DNA from: Methanobacterium sp. PtaB.Bin024
GTDB taxonomy: Archaea; Methanobacteriota; Methanobacteria; Methanobacteriales; Methanobacteriaceae
DNA length: 7,332 nucleotides
NCBI GenBank assembly: GCA_002067065.1
Contig: MVPY01000011.1
Coordinates: 1-7,332, forward strand
Direction: 5' to 3'
Shown here: in pieces, positions 1 through 6,032 of the stretch
How positions within the stretch are numbered: the first letter of the stretch is position 1
How the letters are laid out: every line of letters starts with the position of its first letter
Notes under the pieces: model-generated
Seen by the model: the letters and a program-made list of their open reading frames with translations, nothing else
The model's database searches: none
Told to the model about the DNA's origin: nothing
Position numbers and translations under genes: made by a program

Positions 1-1
1 T

Positions 2-139
2 GAACGTGTGAATAAAGAGTTAAGAGCTTTCCCAGAGGGTCAGCATGATGATATTACCGATACTTTTGCTTATGGATATAATTACTTCAGAATGATTATT
101 GAAAAGAAATTCGCCGGTGTTGGTTACGTTACATTATAA
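2..139 (+). CDS. Terminase large subunit, C-terminal fragment (5' end outside window)
   Basis: The window opens inside a reading frame that runs from base 2 to a TAA at 137-139, giving the last 45 residues of a protein. The segment ELRAFPEGQHDDITDTFAYG, followed by an aromatic-rich tail, matches the end of the RNase H-like nuclease domain of phage large terminases. There a conserved HDD-type motif supplies the last acidic metal ligands that cut the DNA concatemer during packaging. The position directly upstream of a portal gene is the classic terminase-portal order. The ATPase domain and most of the nuclease lie outside the window, so integrity cannot be judged. The call rests on the motif plus context. 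Confidence 0.82.
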   Translation, partial: ERVNKELRAFPEGQHDDITDTFAYGYNYFRMIIEKKFAGVGYVTL

Positions 140-156
140 ATTATAAATTATTTATC

Positions 157-161
157 GAGGT
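157..161 (+). promoter_or_regulatory. Ribosome binding site that fixes the TTG start of the portal gene
   Basis: GAGGT lies nine bases before TTG at 171. No ATG or GTG in the same frame is as well placed, so this site supports TTG as the real start of the portal protein. Confidence 0.6.
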
Positions 162-170
162 TTAAAAGAC

Positions 171-1508
171 TTGTCAATACTACAAACAATACAGAAAGCC
201 CTACCCTTTCAGATAACACGGAAACCAGGAAGAAAACAAAATATAGGCAACGCAGGGTACGGGTGGATGTACCCCTACCTAGCAATGGCGGGTAATTACG
301 GAACCGATAGACAGAAATCCGCAAGAGTAACATGGAGTACGTACTACTCCGCAATGAAAACCGAGATAATATACAGTTGCATACATGCCTATGTAGTTGA
401 AACCTTATCTGCAAACTTCGATGTTTACAGTGACGATAAAGACACCGACGACCCCGATATAGTAAATTACATAACTGACTTCTACCAGCGACCCGCCGGG
501 AGCAATGAACATGAAGACTACACCAACTACATATCAAAGGCCATACAATCACACCAAGGTACGGGGGATTTCTTTGCAGAAGTAAGCTTCGATGACACCA
601 TCCGGGGCCTACCGGTAGGGCAATATTTCATACAACCCCATCGGATGATGTACCACTACGACACAGATCAGTACGGACTAATCGGAACCAATATCAGATA
701 CGAACCTGATGAACTAATCCACGTAATGATACCTGATATTACAAACGAGTTATGGGGCCAAAGCCCGATAGACATCTGTGCAAAATCAATTATGATGGAT
801 ATTAATGCCCGGAATTTTAATAATGATTTCTTTGAAGCTAAGATGGACCCTAGGGGTGCTTTTGAATTCGATAAAGAAATGAAAGATGATGATGTCCGTA
901 CCGCTGTTCAATTAATGAAAGAACAGGCCAAAGAAAATCCCAGAGGACATATAACCTTACACGGGGCCAAATACCAGAAAGTAACCCAAAGTAATCGTGA
1001 CCTTGAGTTTACCACTCTCTTAAATATGATGCGTGACCGTTGTATCATGACCTATCAGGTACCGCCAAAATTAGTCGGTGTAAAAGACGGTGGACAGTTA
1101 GGTGGTAAAGGTGACAGTGAAGAGGATATGAAGTTATTTAAGAAGCGTTTACAGGGCCGTATCTTTAAACCATTTGAATCAGAGTTTAAACGGGTCTTAG
1201 GGTCTGCATGGAAATCCTTTGGATGGGATGAGGAGTTCCACTTTGGAGTTATTGACCTTGAAGATAAGATGCAGAGGGTTAATATTGAGAACATACGGTT
1301 AAGGAACGGTTCGCTTGTTGTTAATGAGGTTAAAACTGGTTATGGTGAAGACCCAGTGGAATGGGGTGATGAACCTTTATCTTATGCTGTTGGTAATGGT
1401 GGTTACTTACAATCCAACGGTGAACCAACAGAGCCGGTTAAACAGATAGAACGGGATACTTTTAAGGTTAAGTCAATATTACGAGAGAAGGGTTATTTAT
1501 ACGATTAA
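171..1508 (+). CDS. Phage portal protein
   Basis: This 445-residue protein is of normal length for a siphovirus portal, the ring of twelve subunits at one capsid vertex through which terminase pumps DNA and to which the neck attaches. Near residues 297-303 it carries VPPKLVG, followed by a glycine-rich stretch and a helix with the pattern LFKKRLQGRIFKPFE. This is the usual portal signature: a PP motif at the end of the wing/stem region, then a long helix ending in a proline. The start is TTG at 171 with GAGGT upstream. The gene follows terminase by about 30 bases and is followed by a MuF-type gene, the standard order. Third-position codon choice changes around base 770, from C/A-ending to more T-ending. 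I see no frameshift. Family assignment is firm by motif and order; the subfamily is not determined. Confidence 0.88.
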   Translation: MSILQTIQKALPFQITRKPGRKQNIGNAGYGWMYPYLAMAGNYGTDRQKSARVTWSTYYSAMKTEIIYSCIHAYVVETLSANFDVYSDDKDTDDPDIVNYITDFYQRPAGSNEHEDYTNYISKAIQSHQGTGDFFAEVSFDDTIRGLPVGQYFIQPHRMMYHYDTDQYGLIGTNIRYEPDELIHVMIPDITNELWGQSPIDICAKSIMMDINARNFNNDFFEAKMDPRGAFEFDKEMKDDDVRTAVQLMKEQAKENPRGHITLHGAKYQKVTQSNRDLEFTTLLNMMRDRCIMTYQVPPKLVGVKDGGQLGGKGDSEEDMKLFKKRLQGRIFKPFESEFKRVLGSAWKSFGWDEEFHFGVIDLEDKMQRVNIENIRLRNGSLVVNEVKTGYGEDPVEWGDEPLSYAVGNGGYLQSNGEPTEPVKQIERDTFKVKSILREKGYLYD

Positions 1509-1561
1509 TTATTATTTCTATTTTACTTCTTTATATTGTGGTTTAACGAAGTTGATTTTTT

Positions 1562-2533
1562 ATGTGCCAACACTGCAAGTCTGGTAACGTCCTGATAGAT
1601 GAAGGGTTACTTGATGCCCTAATTATAGGTAACATAAAAGAGGGCAACCTTAAACCAGAAGACCTGAAAGGACTTAAAACCAAGGCAGTGAAACCACAAT
1701 TAACTTTTAAACCAGATAAAGACATTGGGGAAGGAACAGCAACTAAAGAAGAATTAGAATACAGAAAAGAACTATTAAGTTTACTAGAAAAATTGTATGA
1801 AGAAATTAATAAATTTATCTGGAAAAAAGAAGCCCCGATAAAGAAATTAGACAAAATAGAAAAATTAATTGATAAATTCGTAGTTAATGGTCAAAAGCTT
1901 GTAGAAAAATCCATACCCCAAATCTGGGATGAAGGAATAGATGAGGGGTTAAATGAACTGGAAAAAATAGACAGTGAATCCGAATACAAAATAGATAAGA
2001 TAGATGACAGTAAACAGGGTTTAATCAGAGAACAGCAGACCCGAAATATTAGGAAGATAGGCAATAATCTACTAGGAAGATTAGAACAACTTATTTTAAT
2101 CAACACTATTAATGAGAATAAAGCACCATCCAAACAAAAGAAGTCAATACAGAAGGCCGTACCTACATCAAACTGGACAGAATGTATGCGACAGCTCAAT
2201 AAAGAAGATTCAACCCTAACAGTAGATGAATTAAGAGATTACTGCGAAAGTTACGAATCAGCATTCAATGAAGCACAAAACAATACAGATAAAGCCGGGA
2301 TGTGGGGATGGTTAGCAGCACACCGGGAAGCTTTATTAAGCGCTCTAATTATGGGCACCGGTATCCTGGGTGATCTGATAGCTGACTGGGTAACATGGGG
2401 TGATGACCGTGTATGTGATGAATGCCTTGAACTGGAAGCTAAAAGTCCGTATAGTATTTTAAGTTGGCCATCGGAACCTCATTTTGGTTGTAGATGTGAA
2501 CAACAAAACGTTAGACTTGCATCACTTGAATAG
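1562..2533 (+). CDS. MuF / SPP1 gp7-type minor head protein (head morphogenesis)
   Basis: A 323-residue protein with a charged, largely helical N-terminal two thirds and a compact C-terminal cysteine module. Residues 284-312 contain VCDEC, then a tryptophan, a PHFG turn and CRC (cysteines at about 285, 288, 310 and 312). This is the hallmark of the phage Mu F / SPP1 gp7 minor head family, whose members bind the portal or sit inside the capsid and are often ejected with DNA. The protein also begins MCQHC, so a second CxxC pair is present at the extreme N-terminus. ATG 1562 is the first possible start, since an in-frame TGA lies at 1553-1555. The ribosome binding site is weak (GTTGAT). The position between portal and prohead protease agrees with the call. 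No toxin domain is seen downstream of the motif. Confidence 0.8.
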   Translation: MCQHCKSGNVLIDEGLLDALIIGNIKEGNLKPEDLKGLKTKAVKPQLTFKPDKDIGEGTATKEELEYRKELLSLLEKLYEEINKFIWKKEAPIKKLDKIEKLIDKFVVNGQKLVEKSIPQIWDEGIDEGLNELEKIDSESEYKIDKIDDSKQGLIREQQTRNIRKIGNNLLGRLEQLILINTINENKAPSKQKKSIQKAVPTSNWTECMRQLNKEDSTLTVDELRDYCESYESAFNEAQNNTDKAGMWGWLAAHREALLSALIMGTGILGDLIADWVTWGDDRVCDECLELEAKSPYSILSWPSEPHFGCRCEQQNVRLASLE

Positions 2534-2579
2534 ATTATTTTTTAATTCAATTAACTATTTTTTTGGAGTTATTGAGCGT

Positions 2580-3890
2580 ATGCCATACAGTACAGAAGAC
2601 TACATCCACCTACCCAACCCAGAACACCCTGAAAGTGATTTCAGGCTTAACAATAAAGGCAAAATAAACATTGTAGGAACCACCAACTACGGGGCTGGGA
2701 TAAAAGCACGATTAGGACTGCTAAAAGGCAGTGGTAAGTCTGCAGTTTATGTTTATCTATTTAAGAAAACAAAGTATGACGAAAACTCTGCAAAAGAGTG
2801 GTTAGAACGTCATAGGAGTGATAAAGCAATGAATGATGACCTATTAATAAATAAAAAATTCAGGTTCAACTTACCAGTCATTAAATCCTACCGTGGAGAT
2901 GATGGCTTCCTATACCTCGAATATGCACTTGCAACCACCGATGTAGATCTAGAAAAAGAACAAGTTACAGAGAATTTCCTTAAAAGCATGGCAGAACAAG
3001 CCCCACGTGTAAATATGTACTTAGAACACAAATACACCGAAGAGAACACCCTAGGCCCCGTTATCAAAGGGGAAATCAAAGGCAACCAGTTATGGGTTAA
3101 AGGCCGTGTACGCAAATCAAAGGAAGAAAAAGTAAACGACCTATTAGAATCCAAAACCCACATGGGCGGTTCATTTGGCGGTATATGTCATAAGGACTAC
3201 ATGGAAGACGGTATAAGAAAATTAGATGAAGGATTACTATTAGATGCTACTTTTACCCCGATGCCGGTCAATCAAGCAACCCTTGGAACGGCATCTTTAG
3301 AGTATAAGGATTGCACGGTTTGTAACCAGATAATAAAGAGTATTGAACGTAAGTATGATATTAATATTTCAAATAAAGACGTTGAAGACGTTGAAACATC
3401 AAAGGAGGATATAACTATGGATAAAGAAGAAATGAAAGAACTATTAGACGCCAACAAAGCGTCAATACTAGATGAAGTTAAAGAACTCATAAAAACCCCC
3501 GAACCAGAACCAACACCAGCCGTAGAGGTTGAAAAAGAAGTAGAGGTTCCTGAGGTTAAAGAAGTTGATGAAAACAAAATAGCAGAAAACGTAACTGCTA
3601 ATGTACTTAAAGCCCTGGGAATCGAACCCGAAGAGCCAGAAGCAGAGCCAGAAGCCAAACTAGTTGTTATGGATGCTAAAGCCCTTGAACAGAGAGATGA
3701 AGAGCTAATCCAGAAAGCCCTTAAATCAATCGCTAAGGCAAGAGAAGGCGAACCTAAATCCAAACGATTAGGTGGGCCTAAATTCATCAACCCAGAAGAG
3801 CCAGAGCCAGAAGATGAAACCAAAGAAGTTAAAAAGGTTTCCACCAGAAAAGCCGCTGAAATGATAGTAGCCAACAAAGGACTGGCCTAA
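2580..3890 (+). CDS. Prohead protease fused in frame to an acidic scaffolding domain
   Basis: Starting at ATG 2580 (GGAG eleven bases upstream) the product has 436 residues. An upstream in-frame ATG at 2484 would overlap the MuF gene and add 32 residues, and has no good ribosome site. Residues about 110-245 look like a herpesvirus-assemblin-fold prohead protease (HK97 gp4 / XkdF type). A histidine in MYLEHKY (H150) comes first, followed by a GPVIKGEIKGNQLWVKGRV strand pair. A serine in GGSFGG (S198) is next, and then LLLDATFTPMPVNQATL resembles the family's closing strand with an acidic residue (D222 or E217) as candidate third catalytic residue. After residue 280 the chain becomes Glu/Lys/Pro-rich and probably coiled or extended, ending in a basic helix, as in scaffolding proteins. 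The role would be assembly and proteolytic maturation of the procapsid. Catalytic residues are inferred from motif shape, not alignment. Confidence 0.78.
   Translation: MPYSTEDYIHLPNPEHPESDFRLNNKGKINIVGTTNYGAGIKARLGLLKGSGKSAVYVYLFKKTKYDENSAKEWLERHRSDKAMNDDLLINKKFRFNLPVIKSYRGDDGFLYLEYALATTDVDLEKEQVTENFLKSMAEQAPRVNMYLEHKYTEENTLGPVIKGEIKGNQLWVKGRVRKSKEEKVNDLLESKTHMGGSFGGICHKDYMEDGIRKLDEGLLLDATFTPMPVNQATLGTASLEYKDCTVCNQIIKSIERKYDINISNKDVEDVETSKEDITMDKEEMKELLDANKASILDEVKELIKTPEPEPTPAVEVEKEVEVPEVKEVDENKIAENVTANVLKALGIEPEEPEAEPEAKLVVMDAKALEQRDEELIQKALKSIAKAREGEPKSKRLGGPKFINPEEPEPEDETKEVKKVSTRKAAEMIVANKGLA
3401..3410 (+). promoter_or_regulatory. Internal ribosome binding site inside the protease-scaffold gene
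   Basis: AAAGGAGGAT lies six bases before an in-frame ATG at 3417. The identical 10-mer occurs at 3901-3910 before the capsid gene, with seven-base spacing. A full-strength site within a coding region, at the protease/scaffold domain border, is unlikely to be chance and implies separate translation of the scaffold. Confidence 0.75.
3417..3890 (+). CDS. Nested scaffolding protein, in-frame internal start (lambda Nu3-like arrangement)
   Basis: Starting at the internal ATG 3417 gives a 157-residue protein identical to the C-terminal part of the protease-scaffold fusion and sharing its stop codon. It is acidic and low in aromatic residues. A predicted helix (MDKEEMKELLDANKASILDE) comes first, then a Pro/Glu linker with EPEPTPAVEVEKEVEVPEVK, a middle helix, a second PE-rich stretch, and a basic C-terminal helix (VSTRKAAEMIVANKGLA) that could contact the coat protein. 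That composition is typical of phage scaffolds, which are made in excess and removed or digested during maturation. In phage lambda the protease gene C and scaffold gene Nu3 are arranged in just this way. The ribosome binding site is seen directly; production of the separate product is inference. Confidence 0.7.
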   Translation: MDKEEMKELLDANKASILDEVKELIKTPEPEPTPAVEVEKEVEVPEVKEVDENKIAENVTANVLKALGIEPEEPEAEPEAKLVVMDAKALEQRDEELIQKALKSIAKAREGEPKSKRLGGPKFINPEEPEPEDETKEVKKVSTRKAAEMIVANKGLA

Positions 3891-3900
3891 ATAAAATTTA

Positions 3901-3910
3901 AAAGGAGGAT
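3901..3910 (+). promoter_or_regulatory. Strong ribosome binding site of the major capsid gene
   Basis: AAAGGAGGAT, seven bases before ATG 3918, is among the strongest such sites in the window. It is the same 10-mer used by the nested scaffold start, which suggests matched high synthesis of coat and scaffold. Confidence 0.7.
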
Positions 3911-3917
3911 TATTAAG

Positions 3918-4883
3918 ATGACCACAATAAAAGAAGCAATGGAAGGACACTTCGCAAGCAAATCCGACCTGGTAGAACTCCAGAAAGCAATCAACACCGG
4001 AGCATCCAGCGCAGGGGATATAATAGAACCTGAAATAGACCCCCAACTCCAAAACATGGTAGTGAAAAAATACCCATTCTATTCCTACCTGAACAGCCTG
4101 GGAAGAGTAACCGGAACCAGATCAAACAAACCAGCATTCCTTAAAAAAGTATCCGGAGGTGCCGGTGGATTTATATCAGAAGGGGGTACTTTAACCAGTG
4201 CAACCGACAGTGTATATGACCTATTAACCGGAACCATGACCACATGGAACTTCCAATTAGAGATCACCGACCAGATGATAATGGGATCACAGGACAGCAT
4301 AGTAGATATATACGACCAGGAAATACAGGACGGACTAGAAGCCCACCTGGGAGATATTGACAGGGCAATACTAACCGGTGAATCTGGAGGTAACAACCCG
4401 GTAGGTTTATCCACCCTCATAACCACAAACACCGACAACTTCGGCGGTACTGATGAGATCACTGATAAATTCCAGTTAGACAGTATGTGCGATACTATAA
4501 TGGACGCTGGTGGAATGCCAAGCGCATTAGTCACCTCAAGTAATGTTAAATCACAACTTGAAGATGTACTCTATCCTAACGTGAACGCACCATTAATCCC
4601 AAGGACCGAAATGGCCTTCGGATTCCAAGTAACCCGTTACGACAGCCCCGCTGGTGAAATACCAATCATCGTAGACCCTGCCCTTGCTGGTGGGAGTGAT
4701 GATGAACAGATACTCTTCGTTGATTACAGCACCGTCATGCTCAAGTACCTGATGGAACCACGTGTCATAGACCTTGCCAAGACCAAACTAACCACACCAT
4801 CCGTATTAGCTTCATTCCAGAGCTTCATGTGCCGTGCTGAAAACTTTAACGGTAAAATCTACGGTATTAAAACTAAAACATAA
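3918..4883 (+). CDS. Major capsid protein, HK97 fold
   Basis: A 321-residue protein with the layout of HK97-fold coat proteins. A short N-terminal helical arm (residues 1-40) is followed by an E-loop region rich in Gly/Thr (SGGAGGFISEGGTLTSATDS). A spine helix region follows (ITDQMIMGSQDSIVDIYDQEIQDGL, of which the DQEIQDGLEAHLGDIDRAIL part is most typical), then the LTGESGGNNPVGL segment that resembles phage coat proteins with a nucleotide-free loop before the P domain. The A domain and the closing strand (ENFNGKIYGIKTKT) end the protein. It would form the icosahedral shell around the portal. The N-terminal arm is short, since the scaffold is supplied by the preceding gene. A prohead protease cleavage near residues 30-40 is possible but not visible. 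It has a strong ribosome site and is followed by a hairpin with a T run. Call supported by sequence pattern, length and gene order. Confidence 0.88.
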   Translation: MTTIKEAMEGHFASKSDLVELQKAINTGASSAGDIIEPEIDPQLQNMVVKKYPFYSYLNSLGRVTGTRSNKPAFLKKVSGGAGGFISEGGTLTSATDSVYDLLTGTMTTWNFQLEITDQMIMGSQDSIVDIYDQEIQDGLEAHLGDIDRAILTGESGGNNPVGLSTLITTNTDNFGGTDEITDKFQLDSMCDTIMDAGGMPSALVTSSNVKSQLEDVLYPNVNAPLIPRTEMAFGFQVTRYDSPAGEIPIIVDPALAGGSDDEQILFVDYSTVMLKYLMEPRVIDLAKTKLTTPSVLASFQSFMCRAENFNGKIYGIKTKT

Positions 4884-4913
4884 GGAGATTACTTAACTCC
4901 TTATCTATTTTTT
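4881..4913 (+). terminator. Hairpin plus T-run after the capsid gene (possible partial terminator)
   Basis: TAAGGAG at 4881-4887 pairs perfectly with CTCCTTA at 4897-4903 (7 bp, 9-base loop), followed by a T-rich run ending in six T at 4908-4913. The left arm includes the capsid stop codon. The stem is short, and the downstream gene has its own strong ribosome site only two bases further on, so partial termination or mRNA end protection fits better than a full stop. In archaea the T run alone could terminate. Confidence 0.4.
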
Positions 4914-4929
4914 GAGAGGTGATTAAATT

Positions 4930-5418
4930 ATGACTCAATTAACAACCGCTGAAGCTGCAAGGATAAACAGACAAAACCGTTCCAGCTATGAAACCGGTTT
5001 AGGTGACCGGGTAAGAGCATTAGAAGGCGAGTCCAACATACCAACAGGTACAGAGGCCCAAGTACCCATATGTGCAGCTGACGGCGTGCCAGAACCGAAA
5101 ACAGTAAGCGGTGACCTTACAAACAACGCCGCCGGAGCATTTACGGTTGGTAATGATAAAATCACAGAACCAAAATTAAAGATAGTAAACCGTGATCTAA
5201 CAATAGCAGCCGAAGGAACATCCGCAACCGTCACCAATGCAGCAGATATAAACGGTTTCATTGGACAAGCCCACTTTACAGCAGCATCAGCAGATGCCAC
5301 GGCGGTGAAGATTGATAGTGTGCGTTTTGTACCTGCCACGGGTGCTTTAACTGTGACTGTTAGTGCTGCTGCTACTGCTGAAACTGTTGTACGTGTACCT
5401 GTTATACAGGCAGCTTAA
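4930..5418 (+). CDS. Probable capsid decoration or head-fibre protein
   Basis: A 162-residue protein directly after the coat gene, the usual place of decoration, head-fibre or stabiliser proteins. Residues 1-35 are a polar, probably helical segment (AEAARINRQNRSSYETGLGD then RVRALEGES) that could trimerise. The remainder is Ala/Thr/Val-rich with alternating beta-strand patterns, for example TVSGDLTNNAAGAFTVGN and ALTVTVSAAATAETVVRVPV. Such beta-repeat sequences are common in phage fibre and head-fibre proteins. The start at ATG 4930 has an excellent ribosome site (AGAGGTGATT at 4915-4924). The last 80 bases switch to T-ending codons (runs of GCT). I do not recognise a specific family with certainty; a secreted or adhesin fragment is unlikely because no signal peptide is present. 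Confidence 0.55.
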   Translation: MTQLTTAEAARINRQNRSSYETGLGDRVRALEGESNIPTGTEAQVPICAADGVPEPKTVSGDLTNNAAGAFTVGNDKITEPKLKIVNRDLTIAAEGTSATVTNAADINGFIGQAHFTAASADATAVKIDSVRFVPATGALTVTVSAAATAETVVRVPVIQAA

Positions 5419-5463
5419 AATTACTTTATTCTTTTTTTTACTTATTTATTAGGGGTTGATTTT
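5419..5463 (+). other. T-rich junction with ribosome site (possible archaeal-type terminator)
   Basis: After the stop at 5416-5418 the sequence is A/T-rich with an eight-T run at 5432-5439, then AGGGGTTGAT (5451-5460) just before ATG 5464. No stem precedes the T run. Similar T-rich junctions lie at 1509-1539 and 2534-2564. Oligo-T alone is a known archaeal termination signal, so partial termination is possible here, but the sequence cannot decide. Confidence 0.3.
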
Positions 5464-5661
5464 ATGAAAGAAGTACGATTTAAGCACAAACATGCTAACC
5501 ATAGTCTACGTGTGGCCGGTAAAAGGATTGTATTTAAGGATGGCGTTGCCAATGTCAGCGATGATGTTGCAGATGCCATTATTAATTTACAGGACGACGA
5601 TTATACAGTTAAACCAGAAGCCGCTCCTAAGAAAAAACGAAGACGTAAGAAGGGGGCTTAA
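5464..5661 (+). CDS. Small phage protein with basic C-terminal tail, function unknown
   Basis: A 65-residue protein. Residues 1-45 form a small mixed domain (KEVRFKHKHANHSLRVAGKR, then a FKDGVANVSDD turn and a short helix ADAIINLQDDD). Residues 50-65 are an unstructured tail with PKKKRRRKKGA. The pattern 'F.dGva.Vsdd.ad.l..l..y.v' is often seen in short hypothetical proteins between coat and connector genes of siphoviruses. The strongly basic tail could bind DNA or the acidic inner or outer capsid surface; this is inference. The ribosome site AGGGGTTGAT precedes ATG 5464, and the stop lies two bases before the next start (TAATCATG), which suggests translational coupling. An overlapping frame at 5492-5710 is judged a shadow. 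Confidence 0.65.
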   Translation: MKEVRFKHKHANHSLRVAGKRIVFKDGVANVSDDVADAIINLQDDDYTVKPEAAPKKKRRRKKGA

Positions 5662-5663
5662 TC

Positions 5664-5996
5664 ATGCCACCATTGAAAATAGAAAAAGATGGCGAAATAG
5701 GGAATGTTAGTGAGGATAATCCCATCCCGGTACAAGGACTTAAAACAGCCGATGCTTTCACTGAATCGGATCTCGTTGATGGAAAAATCACCGCTGGAAC
5801 GGGTGTAACATGGAAAGGAATAGATATATACAATGATTCAGAAACCAACACCTTAACTTTCGCATTAAATAATACAGATACCTTTACTTTTACTTTAGCG
5901 ACTGGAGAATCACTTATTAATCAAATATTCAATGATTTCAGTGAAATAACCATCGCGGGAACATCGCCTGATTTTAGAATTATTGTTCGGAGTTAA
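5664..5996 (+). CDS. Uncharacterised beta-rich virion-type protein (110 aa)
   Basis: A 110-residue protein translated immediately after the basic-tail gene. The ribosome site AGGGGG (5651-5656) lies inside the upstream gene. Residues 1-25 (KIEKDGEIGNVSEDNPIPVQ) look like an extended arm. From about residue 45 the chain alternates hydrophobic and polar residues (WKGIDIYNDSETNTLTFAL, TFTFTLATGESL) and ends in a strand pair (ITIAGTSPDFRIIVRS). This suggests a small beta-sandwich of the kind used in capsid decoration or fibre-shaft domains. No transmembrane segment or signal peptide is visible. It lies in the same frame as the 9-codon ORF at 6003 and directly before the HxH needle ORF, so it might be the body of a split fibre. 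No family is recognised. Confidence 0.6.
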   Translation: MPPLKIEKDGEIGNVSEDNPIPVQGLKTADAFTESDLVDGKITAGTGVTWKGIDIYNDSETNTLTFALNNTDTFTFTLATGESLINQIFNDFSEITIAGTSPDFRIIVRS

Positions 5997-6002
5997 ATTA
6001 AA

Positions 6003-6032
6003 ATGGCTGTAACACTACCACACAGTGGATAG
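6003..6032 (+). other. Nine-codon ORF (MAVTLPHSG) overlapping the needle gene: leader or frameshifted N-terminus
   Basis: ATG 6003 has a plausible ribosome site (GGAG at 5989-5992) but its frame stops at TAG 6030-6032 after MAVTLPHSG. The next frame (+1) continues at once as DSHTHTIPAH, which reads as a natural continuation. Either this is the true N-terminus of the histidine-rich protein, separated by a one-base shift, or it is a leader whose termination re-starts translation at GTG 6025. Better initiation signals here than at GTG 6025 make one of these likely. Confidence 0.45.

Noticed and set aside
131..156. A/T-rich TTATAAATTATAAATTATTTAT stretch resembling an archaeal TATA box before the portal
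   Set aside because: A start site 25 bases downstream would fall at or after the ribosome site at 157-161, so it would not serve the TTG start; likely just an A/T-rich spacer.
148..552. 134-codon minus-strand frame opposite the portal start
   Set aside because: It runs antisense to a gene with strong portal features and is Cys/Arg/Ser-rich with no recognisable domain.
2484..2579. Upstream in-frame ATG at 2484 for the protease-scaffold gene
   Set aside because: It would overlap the MuF gene across its conserved CRC motif and lacks a ribosome site; ATG 2580 has GGAG upstream and the region between is T-rich like other junctions.
3272..3877. 201-codon open frame on the minus strand
   Set aside because: It is the antisense shadow of the Glu/Lys/Pro-rich scaffold region and reads as a low-complexity Ser/Leu protein; it has no convincing ribosome site and the sense frame is clearly coding.
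5492..5710. 72-codon plus-strand frame overlapping the basic-tail gene
   Set aside because: It overlaps two well-supported frames with proper ribosome sites and encodes no recognisable pattern.
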